Below are positions 1 to 8,044 of a DNA stretch of 28,074 bases, one piece after another. The notes beneath the pieces are model-generated. The model searched no databases. It had not been told where the DNA came from and saw only the letters and a list, made by a program, of their open reading frames with translations. Position numbers and translations under genes: made by a program. The DNA comes from Nemertoderma westbladi (taxonomy: Eukaryota; Xenacoelomorpha; Nemertodermatida; Nemertodermatidae), in the NCBI GenBank assembly GCA_032718475.1, contig JAUCBJ010005211.1:1-28074 (forward strand), written 5' to 3'. Positions within the stretch are counted from its first letter, which is position 1. Every line of letters starts with the position of its first letter.

Positions 1-240
1 GATAGGATCGGAACCTGGGACTCCGTTGTTGGTGTTACACCACTCTTTGATTTGATCGGAACCTGGGACTCCGTTGTTGGTGTTACACCACTCTTTGATT
101 TGATCGGAACCTGGGACTCCGTTGTTGGTGTGACACCCCTCTTTCATAGGATCGGGACCTGGGACTCCATTTGGGTGACACTCCTCTCCTATAAGATGGG
201 GACCTGGGGATCTGATATTGACTCTTTCCCGTTTCATTAA
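1..240. repeat. 48-bp minisatellite, about 5 copies
   Basis: The word GATCGGAACCTGGGACTCC recurs at 6, 54, 102 and 150, giving a strict 48-bp period, with a diverged copy from 195 (45-bp step). The array runs off the left edge, so the copy number is a minimum. The unit is a multiple of three and the plus strand has no stop across the array. On the minus strand copies 3-5 are open and copies 1-2 carry TAA. It overlaps the candidate coding exon at 83-295. Confidence 0.9.
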
Positions 241-295
241 CACTAGCATTATCACTAAAATCAGAACCGGATATTGCACTTCCTCTGCGAGACAT
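83..295 (-). CDS. Candidate first coding exon, Arg/Ser-rich protein (partial)
   Basis: A minus-strand frame opens at an ATG (293-295) with A at -3 and encodes about 70 residues. The N-terminus, MSRRGSAISGSDF, is followed by an Arg/Ser/Pro-rich part in which the 48-bp minisatellite is translated as 16-residue units with SPR-F/S-RS cores. The frame ends at a TAA inside a repeat unit, where two substitutions separate the stop-bearing copies 1-2 from the open copies 3-5. The composition resembles a disordered or phosphorylated N-terminal tail. It could be a real first exon spliced before the TAA, or chance coding over a repeat. No family is recognised and no downstream exon is in the window. Confidence 0.3.
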   Translation of the reverse strand: MSRRGSAISGSDFSDNASVNETGKSQYQIPRSPSYRRGVSPKWSPRSRSYERGVSHQQRSPRFRSNQRVV

Positions 296-736
296 TTTAG
301 CTTAACCTTCGCTTAAATGGTACTAATTAGATCTACAGTAATACCAATTTTTTGAACTTTGTATCTTTTTTCCTAGTTCAACAAACCTTGAAATTATGTT
401 AAGCCATAATGTTAACAACCTGCTAGTTTATTCAAATGGTAACAGCAAATTCAAAAATGTGTTATAAGTTCTAGATTCACAATTCTGGAATTTCTAAGGG
501 TTGTACTGTATGATGATTCCTGTACTATTTAATTTGTTTTCCAAAAATATTCTAGAACAAAATTAAGTATCAAAATTGATAGCTAACACGTGTTCTATAA
601 CATTTACAAAATAAGTTGAAAAAACTAGCTATATAGTATAAAGATTAAAAAGTTGGCAATTGTAAACCATTTTTCAGAAATCTTTTTCAAAATGAGTGTA
701 GGCCTACTTAGTGTTTTATTAATGGTACAGTAACTA
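296..736. other. AT-rich spacer, no gene seen
   Basis: Low-GC sequence with stops in all frames. It would hold the promoter of the minus-strand candidate exon if that exon is real, but no core promoter element can be named with confidence. Confidence 0.5.
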
Positions 737-891
737 AAGGCCATGATACACCACAGGAGCGGCGAGCGGCAGCGGCGAGCGGCCGCGGCGAGCGGCCACT
801 TTATAAAAATAGAACACATTATTTTCTATGGGTGATGATACACCACAAATGGCTGCTGCCGCTCGCCGCTCCTGTGGTGTATCATGGCCTT
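737..891. repeat. MITE-like hairpin with 37-bp perfect inverted repeats
   Basis: The arm at 737-773 (starting AAGGCCATGATACACCACAG) is an exact reverse complement of 855-891. The inner part of the left arm expands into GCGGCGAGCGGC-type repeats up to about 798. A third copy of GATACACCACA sits in the loop near 829. The 155-bp length and perfect termini fit a non-autonomous foldback or MITE. No convincing target-site duplication is visible. Confidence 0.8.
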
Positions 892-1068
892 AATGTATCA
901 GTGTGTTATTATGATACCAGCAGCTACTACAGTTTAGTTAGTAGTGTAGTGTCTTTCGAAAACCAGTAAAATCCTTTCCCTGATATATTTTAAAAAATAT
1001 ATTGATAGATATATGCCTTGATAAATTATTTAATTAATGTCACAATATTTTATCTTGAAATACTGTAG

Positions 1069-2209
1069 ATGACGACGTCTGCTCAACGCAACGACCACGA
1101 ACGGCTGAAGATAGCCGTAGAGAATGGCGACATTGTGGCGGTGCGGGGTCTACTGACTCAGAGACAGGCAGATCCAAATATTCATCTTTGGGGTCAAGAA
1201 AATATCCTAATGAAAGCCGTGGCGCATAAACAAAATAAGGTGCAATAATGATGTACTGTAGGGGGCTAATAAGTAAGGTGCAATAACAATGTGGGGCCTA
1301 ATAAATAAGGTGCAATAACAATGTGGGGGCCTAATAAATAAGGTGCAATAACAATGTGGGGGCCTAATAAATAAGGTGCAATAACAATGTGGGGGCCTAA
1401 TAAATAAGGTGCAATAACAATGTGGGGCCTAATAAATAAGGTGCAATAACAATGTGGGGGCCTAATAAATAAGGTGCAATAACAATGTGGGGGCCTAATA
1501 AATAAGGTGCAATAACAATGCGGGGGTCTAATAAATAAGGTGCAATAACAATGTGGGGGTCTAATAAATAAGGTGCAATAACAATGTGGGGGCCTAATAA
1601 ATAAGGTGCAATAACAATGTGGGGGCCTAATAAATAAGGTGCAATAACAATGTGGGGGCCTAATAAATAAGGTGCAATAACAATGTGGGGCCTAATAAAT
1701 AAGGTGCAATAACAATGTGGGGGCCTAATAAATAAGGTGCAATAACAATGTGGGGGTCTAATAAATAAGGTGCAATAACATTGTGGGGGTCTAATAAATA
1801 AGGTGCAATAACAATGTGGGGGCCTAATAAATAAGGTGCAATAACAATGTGGGGGCCTAATAAATAAGGTGCAATAACAATGTGGGGGCCTAATACATGA
1901 ACTTCATCAACATCGAGAAATGATTAAGTGAAACAAACATAAAGTTGATTCGTGTCTTTTATATACGGTAGTTATGAAAAATATATCCGGTAACTTATAT
2001 TTCAATAAAAACATTAAACAAATTTAAATAACAACATAAATCATTATTTTTCATTTCAGGTTGTGGAGGAACTGATTAAGTTTGGAGCTGATCCCACATA
2101 CTCTTACGACAATGGGCGCGGACAAAAGGTGGACATTCAAAGCTACACTGTGTTCTACAAGAACCCGGAGGCCTGGGAAATAATACAGAGATATCAGCAC
2201 AAACTGTAG
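1069..2209 (+). CDS. Small ankyrin-repeat protein, two exons
   Basis: Exon 1 is 1069-1239 (ATG, 57 codons, phase 0). Its donor is AAG|GTGCAA at 1240. The acceptor TTTCATTTCAG|GTTGTGG ends at 2059, and exon 2 is 2060-2209 with stop TAG. The joined product is 106 residues with two ankyrin-type repeats. Repeat 1 is about residues 11-39 (AVENGDIVAVRGLL, then ADPN). Repeat 2 is about 41-72 and spans the splice junction (MKAVAHKQNK joined to VVEELIKFGADPT). A degenerate third repeat ends in AWEIIQRYQ. Both exons alone lack introns or stops in frame, and the phases match exactly. Ankyrin repeats are protein-binding scaffolds; the partner is unknown. An AG directly before the ATG may be an acceptor for a 5'UTR exon. 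The protein is short for the family and may be one isoform or a gene copy. Confidence 0.85.
1240..1895 (+). repeat. Intronic 32-33 bp minisatellite, 20 units, each with a splice-donor copy
   Basis: GTGCAATAA starts at 1240 (the genuine donor), 1278, 1310, 1343, 1376, 1409, 1441, 1474 and so on to 1869: 20 occurrences. After the diverged first unit (38 bp) the spacing is 32 or 33 bp; the difference is one G in the GGGG/GGGGG run. Each unit ends AATAAATAAG before the next GTGCAA, so it recreates the exon-intron junction (AAG|GTGCAATAA). The array fills about 80% of the intron of the ankyrin-repeat gene. Confidence 0.95.
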
Positions 2210-2252
2210 AGTATATATAAAAAATACGCTATCTTTATACGAGTTATGAAAT

Positions 2253-2258
2253 ATTAAA
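2253..2258 (+). promoter_or_regulatory. Likely polyadenylation signal (ATTAAA)
   Basis: The common variant ATTAAA lies 44 nt after the stop of the ankyrin-repeat gene and is followed by a T-rich stretch near 2275. The position suits a short 3'UTR. It was chosen from motif and position only. Confidence 0.45.
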
Positions 2259-3114
2259 AACGCGCTTATGTACACTTTTTTGTATCTTGCAACACCATTT
2301 CTAGAATATAGCTGTCGTAATTCTGCACTAACCAAAATAAGAAACGAAAGTCAATGGAAGAATACATTAGAACAGCTGGTTAGATCAACAGTTTCAATTT
2401 TGCGAATAATGAATACTGTTATGGAAATTAAATTGGATGTGGTATGTATAATATATTTGATGCACATTTTTGAGGAATTAGTTAAGTTTCTAAGATAATT
2501 GGTTTTGATAAATTGAATAAATTGGTTTTAATAAATTGCTAATTAGTTCTATTGCCCAGTAAAACATGCCCTTGCGAATCGAATGTGTTAATGATGCGAC
2601 AGGTGATTTTCTTGTGACTCACGAAGTAGCTTTTACACTTTTACACAGATTTACACATGCGATTTAGAGCATTCGAATATCTTGCTTATGTTACACATGT
2701 AAGTACTTCATTATACATGTGATATTATGTGTATTATATTACGAGTGACATTATACATGTTCCTAATTATATTTTCACCTGTGATACACACATGCTGTTC
2801 ATTGTTCATGTGTCATTACCGGTACTTATATTAGGAGGTTTAAAATATTTTATACGGTATACTGGTACACCAACCAACAAGGGGTTGATAAGAGATATTG
2901 GAATTTGGCGGGAACAGCGTCGTGTATCGTTCATTGTGTAAGAAAGGGATGCATCGCAGCTCAACCTGTCTCAATGATACGAGAACTTATATCGCGCTGA
3001 TTTATCGCGCTATATCGTTTACTAAAGAATAAGTGACTTTTCATAACTTTCTTTTTGTGTGTTCACGATCCAAATAGTTAGGGTTTAGGCCTACAATCTA
3101 CAATAAGGTATAAC
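2259..3114. other. Spacer without recognisable gene
   Basis: AT-rich sequence. Around 2660-2810 there are loose repeats of TTACACATGT/TTATACATGT-type words. Short open frames here have no recognisable domain or splice context. Confidence 0.5.
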
Positions 3115-3771
3115 TTGTGGGGCGAGCGACGAAAGTAAGCTTAGCTACAGTAGCATACAGGTACCACTAACTCAATCGGTGTGTCTGTTGATCTGTTGTG
3201 TTCAATTTTAAACGTTAATAAATCAGCCAAATGTTAATGAAATTTAACCAAACTTGGTACACATGTAGTCTGGCAAAAGTTTAGAAATTTTCCAAGTTGA
3301 ATTTCCGCGTGGCCTTCAAGAAGCTAAGATAATAGCAGTTAATTACATAATTAAGTTGATTAGGGTAAAAACAGCAATTTTAACCTGCCTCTTAAAGGAT
3401 ATTATTTATTTTTTAGTTTAAGATTTAAATAATTATACTTCAAAATTATATAACTGTATTCCCCATACGCCATTCCATTATAGTTTTTAATTAGTTCAAG
3501 AGATTTGCTTTAAGAAATCTGTTTTTAATTGATCTAAACGTAATTAAATTATCAAAATCCACCGTATCTCTATACTTCCAGCTCCCTCATTCATTGGCAT
3601 GCTTGCTATTGCCTAGCCTATCTGCTGGCGCTGGGAACCAGTCCAACCAGATCAGCACTACTTGGCAACGGGTAATTACATCAATAGGACATAGCCACTA
3701 CAGTAATGTAAGGTACCAGACTAATAAGCCAGTTTGCTTTATCTGCCTTTCATTAATCCTCTGTGCTCCTT

Positions 3772-4350
3772 TGGGTTGGGGTGGTGCAGATTAAAAGGGC
3801 GGTTGAAGCAAGGGGGGGGGGATCTTTCCTCTCTTATTTGATTTATTCTTATTGGCGTTTTGGTTAAATTTTCTTAATTATTTATTTAAATTTCTCAAAT
3901 ACTGATTTTGTGATACAGTCGCTCAATTTTAATTTGTATCTAATAACTGAGCCTCGTCCTGCGCGATGGCCCCACGAACGTGTATTACTGTAGTTGTGTA
4001 ATGAATTGGAATGAATCTCATACTACAGTAGCAAGCACTGTAAACACTGATCTTGATAAACTAAACTTATGGCTATACGATTACAAACTTTCTCTTAACT
4101 TAAAAAAGACCGAATATTTATTCATATCCAACATACACAACAAACAAAACTGACACAGACATAGTCATATAAGACACGTTTGTGGGGCCTTCGCGCAGGA
4201 CACGGCCCAGTTATAAGATACAAATTAAAATTGAGCGACTGTTTCACAAAATCAGTATTTGAGAAATTTAACCATACCGCCAATCAATCAAAGAAAGGGG
4301 GACAGTACGTGTTCAGCCCTTTTAATCTGCCCCCCCCCCCCCCTTCCTAC
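3772..4350. repeat. Inner inverted repeat pair nested in the outer pair
   Basis: About 3772-3988 pairs with about 4169-4350. Shared words on opposite strands include GCAGATTAAAAGGGC, AAATTTCTCAAATACTGA, TTTTGTGA, CAGTCGCTCAATTTTAATTT and GTCCTGCGCGA. The left arm has an extra AT-rich piece near 3836-3885. A C-run in the right arm (about 4329-4344) faces a G-rich stretch in the left. The loop between the arms holds the LINE scrap at 4028-4153. Confidence 0.8.
4028..4153 (+). pseudogene. LINE reverse-transcriptase fragment
   Basis: A 41-codon open stretch ending in TGA encodes a segment with LDKLNLWLYDYKLSLNLKKT followed by EYLFISN. This matches, residue by residue in spacing, the post-FADD segment of the LINE reverse transcriptase at the right end of this window (LNTLSDWLSDNKLSLNLTKT, then EY). 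It is therefore a scrap of the thumb-proximal part of a non-LTR reverse transcriptase from the same broad group. No flanking RT motifs remain. It lies in the loop of the inner inverted repeat. Confidence 0.75.
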
Positions 4351-4966
4351 CAACCAATACATAACCGCGACATCTACCACCCAAGGGGCGGAAGGGTAGC
4401 TCAAACTTATTTCCAATCACACGTTCAATATGCGAAGCCATGTGGTTTATAGGAAATATCGAGAATTCGAGAAAATCGAGAATTCTAGAAACTCGATCGA
4501 AATAACTGCTCATCCCAGTATCCGTCCGTAGTCACCGGACAGCTGCGGTTTATTCCCGTAGAACAGTAGTGGGCCTGAGTGAGGCATGAGGAACTTGGCA
4601 GTGGCCCGCATTTCGATCCGACCGACCGCCGTATTCCCAGTGTAGTAAATAGAATCTTACTGACAAGCAAGCAATTCTGTAGTATTTATTCCTCAGTTAA
4701 TCGCATCTTGATGCCACTCGGATGCTCGGGTCCAGATACATCGGGCTGTTGGAAGCTGTTTAGATGAAGAAGTTGTTTAGATGGCCTTGCCAACGACCTG
4801 AAGACGGTACCGGTAACTCTGTACCACTGTAACAGTTAGCAGTACCGGTACCGTACTGTAATCTTGTAGTCTCCTAGCAACCAGCTGATGCCAAGCCTAA
4901 TAATTTTTGGGTAGATTAATTTATTATAACTGTAAGACAGTTACACAGATGCTGCACAAAGACCCC
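4351..4966. other. Spacer between inverted-repeat arms, no gene seen
   Basis: Includes a short self-complementary cluster of TCGAGAATTC-type words at about 4456-4500 and GTACCGGTACCGTAC near 4843. Short open frames on both strands carry no recognisable domain. Confidence 0.45.
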
Positions 4967-5599
4967 ACGCAAATTCAACTTGGAAAATTTCTAAACTTTT
5001 GCCAGACTACATATGTACCAAGTTTGGATATATTTTATCGAGATTTAGCTGAGTTATTAACGTTTAAAATTGGACACAACAGATCAACAGAACAACAGAT
5101 CAACAGAACAACAGATCAACAGAATAACAGACACACCGATTGAAGTAGTGGTACCTGTATGCTAAGCTCGCTTACTTTCGTCGCTCGCCCCACAAAGTAA
5201 TTAAAAAACATATCAAACAAAAAGTTTAGGTCTATAGCAATGTTGGTTTTGATCACTATTAATAGATTATTATTATTATTAATAATATTGGGAATCTCTT
5301 GTAAATTTCAATTTCAATTTCTTTGATAATTTGGACTAATTTGGACTATAAGTTGGACTCAGCGACCTTAAAAACCTACATAATGGCCAAAATTACAGTA
5401 TTTTATATAAATCTATAGGGACCCTGATTTTTAGTACTTGTATTTTTCATGAAAGAATTATAAATAGCGTTTATACCACAAGGTACCACAAGGTTTTCAT
5501 TTCAACCCATTTTTATAGGTTATCTGGACTTTTGAATCGATTGAAAGTAATATTGAAGTTTCAAGTCTTAGTGGTACATCATTATTGGTACACCACAAT

Positions 5600-6130
5600 T
5601 TGGGCGTGGTTCTTTTTCAAAATTTGAATAAGTGCCACTCCCTAGTTTTGGTGCACCAAAAATGCCGAACCACTAACTGACTAAGTCTTCAGGCTTCTAT
5701 AATACTTCAATTGATTCAGCGGTCCAGAAAACCTATAAATCTGCGTTGAAATCACAACTTTGGTTTATTTTCCGAATCTCGTATTTTTTAATATTTGAAG
5801 GGCCACACCCTAATTTTGGTGCTCCAAAAAGGACGATCCACTAAGTCTTCAGGCTTCGATAATATTTTCAATCGATTCAGCGGTCCAGAAAACCTATAAC
5901 AACGCGTTGAAATCAAAAGATGGGGATATTTTCGGAATATTGTATTTTTCAAAATTTGAAGTGCCACACCCACACCCAAATAGCATCCAGTTCAATTTTC
6001 GGAAATGGAATATAATCACATTCGATTCAGCGTAGTGAAAAACCTACTAATGCTAGCCAACATTGCCTCATTATCAGTTTTTTTAATATCAAAAAATGTA
6101 TATTTTGTCCTGGGACTCATACTTCTATTT
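5600..6130. repeat. Degenerate ~150-160 bp tandem repeat, about 3 copies
   Basis: The anchor GATTCAGCGGTCCAGAAAAC occurs at 5713 and 5874 (161-bp step). A diverged copy starts at 6024 (150-bp step), and a weaker one may lie near 5355. Other shared blocks are CACTAAGTCTTCAGGCTTC, GCGTTGAAATCA and TTTGAAG(G/T)GCCACACCC. It looks like an old satellite fragment. No coding potential. Confidence 0.75.
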
Positions 6131-6264
6131 TTCATGAAAATTATTATACCCATACCCACCTCATGAAATTTTCATTTTTTTGGATTTGAAAATGTTCTTC
6201 GAATGATATTTTTCACCTACAGCCCAAATTTCGTAGGATTTTATTTGATGATTACAAAAATACA

Positions 6265-6289
6265 GCGAGGGGCCGAATCGACCCCTCGC
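6265..6289. repeat. Short GC-rich hairpin
   Basis: GCGAGGGGCCGA and TCGACCCCTCGC are inverted repeats with one mismatch and almost no loop, in an otherwise AT-rich stretch. Role unknown. Confidence 0.5.
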
Positions 6290-6590
6290 CAGTGCTGCTA
6301 ATGGTCTAAACACCCCAGTGGTAATAGGGTTAATGAATGCTCTGTTTTTATAAACTTTTTAACTTTATCTAAGGTGCTATTCATTGGGAGCTCCAGCATC
6401 GTTATCTATATTATTGAGATCTTTTACGTCAGTTGAATCTAGAATTACAAAAATGCCCACATGTACTAAAATGCTTTTCATTTGATGGAACATTCTCAAT
6501 GTTGATTGATTCCGGTTTCGGTTTGAGATTACTGCCTCCACAGTCGTGATTAACTGAAAATTTATTTCAGAAAAGTTATGCTTCATAGTA

Positions 6591-8026
6591 TTAACCTCTT
6601 AACGAACCACTTTTTTAGCGGCAACCTGTCAAAAAATGACCTATTTTTTTTATTGTCATTTTCGATAGCCTATAACTAGCGGATGAAAAAAAATATATTT
6701 CCAGTAAAATATATGCATTTTTTAGTGAAATATCCAGCCTTCTATAAGCTATCAAGAACTCATCCCGAGTTAACTCGTGCATGAAATAATCATGTAAATT
6801 CGCGAAAAAATAATATAAAAATAATAATAATAATAAAAAAGTGTGCACCATATAATTATTGGTTTGATAAATAAAATTCACACTAAAGTCTGTACTATAA
6901 GTCTGTTTGTACATCTGTTGTTGTCCGACAAAATTTGTCCGATTTCTGAAACAAAAAAAGTGCAACTATTTGTATTTACACACAATGACAAAATTTCCAA
7001 GCACATACAGTATATTTTCATTTCTTTCATCTAGTTCTATAATAGTTGTTCTGAAGTATGTCGATCTGTTTACTCTTCGTCTAGTTGTCTGCAAGTCTGT
7101 TTGTCTGTCCGTCGGTCTGTTTGTCTGTGCATTTGCTTGTATAGACATCAGTATTTACTGAAATTTTTGAAAATCTATGGACTGCATCACGAATGACTCT
7201 TTGTAAAACAAGCTTACTGTACACTTTTCTGTCCAGTGTGTTTTCTCGTTTGTTTGTAAGACTGATTTGAGGGTTGTCTGTTTGTCAGACAAAATTGTCA
7301 GTTATTTGAAATAATTTTTAACTTTGACAACATTACAGCTACTTCCAAGCTCTTACACGATTTAGATTCACGGCGCACCTTTTTCCCCCTGGAGTCCTTC
7401 TTCTTGGAAGAAACAACACAAACTCTGGTCGGATTTTTCTTCGTTGTGGATGGTATTATATCAGGGAAATGGCGTTCGCTAAGGCGGGCAGGATTATCAG
7501 ACAAAGATGGCCGCCCCCTTGATCTAGCAACTGGGTTAGATTTGGGTCATTTAGAAATATTATAAAATTATATTTTTAAAAAGTAATTTGGCAACGTACT
7601 GGTGCGGTAACAAAACAAATAAAGGATAAAATATAAAGAATGAAGAATGTAAATAATGGAATCTCCAATATACAATAGATCTGCATGTTATTGTTGTAAC
7701 TACCGTACCTAACTAAGTTATTATTGCTGGAACACAACCAATAAGAAATTGATCTGCAGGGCTGGAAGTTGTGTGTCTCATAGAGGCCACAAACAATCCA
7801 TTTACATCATAAAACCAATCACAAATCAGCATCTATATCATTGTTAAAGTTTTCCACTTGGCTAAGGTAAGCTATTTTTAGATATCCAATCAAATAATTC
7901 ACGGCTATATTCGAGTTTGGTTTCAGTTTTCAACAGAAAACTGTTTGCACGAGTTAACTCGGGTTAGTCTGAATTATCCATTTTCTTGAACCCGAATTTA
8001 TTCGGGATAATTCGTTAAGGGGTTAA
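6591..8026 (-). mobile_element. piggyBac-type DNA transposon, internally deleted
   Basis: TTAA at 6591-6594 and at 8023-8026 flank inverted termini that share 11 of 12 bases: CCTCTTAACGAA from 6595, and CCCCTTAACGAA read inward from 8022. TTAA target duplication with a CCY-type terminus is characteristic of the piggyBac superfamily. An 18-bp subterminal inverted match (centred on GAGTTAACTC) lies at 6764-6781 and 7946-7963. The right end also has nested hairpins (GAATTATCC/GGATAATTC and CCCGAAT/ATTCGGG). The transposase C-terminus is encoded on the minus strand at 7298-7546, which fixes the orientation. At about 1.4 kb it is too short for a full element, and most of the transposase is missing. 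Confidence 0.85.
7298..7546 (-). pseudogene. piggyBac transposase C-terminal fragment
   Basis: The open minus-strand frame (about 82 codons from the upstream TGA at 7547) contains DNPARLSERHFPDIIPSTTK, then KNPTRVCVV, a Lys-rich stretch, and CKSLEVAVM. The order RL-x-x-RHFP-x-x-IP, K-NPTR, CVxC-like, basic linker, CxxC-like is that of the C-terminal zinc-binding domain of piggyBac transposases. At least one Cys of the first pair is replaced (CVVS), and the second cluster has lost Cys as well, so the zinc site is broken. The DDD catalytic core is absent: sequence upstream on this strand (7547-8020) is AT-rich and not coding. It sits inside TTAA-flanked piggyBac-type ends, which agrees with the assignment. 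The frame has no ATG of its own and is a remnant. Confidence 0.8.
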
Positions 8027-8044
8027 TTTGGGCTTGCATAATAA

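Larger units (their letters stand above)
3115..5195. repeat. Outer inverted repeat pair (about 195 and 230 bp arms)
   Basis: 3115-3310 matches the reverse complement of about 4967-5195 over nearly its full length. Shared blocks include TTGTGGGGCGAGCGACGAAA at the outer end, CATACAGGTACCACTA, TCGGTGTGTCTGTT, AATTTTAAACGTTAATAA and GTCTGGCAAAAGTTTAGAAA. The right arm is longer because a GATCAACAGAACAACA-type unit is tandemly repeated three times near 5083-5125. The arms are about 1.65 kb apart. This fits a foldback element or two inverted copies of one repeat family. Confidence 0.85.

Noticed and set aside
1240-1895. Regular 33-bp repeats resembling a CRISPR array
   Set aside because: The repeats are directly adjacent with no unique spacers, they lie in an intron between two in-phase exons, and the context is eukaryotic.
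6377-6586. Minus-strand 69-codon frame on the far side of the piggyBac element
   Set aside because: It may be a continuation of the SAP/C48 element, but a second frame is also open over part of it and no domain is recognised, so it is not listed as a gene.
6843-7161. Plus-strand frames rich in Cys, Val and Phe
   Set aside because: They come from TGTCTGTTTG-type simple repeats inside the piggyBac element and match no family.
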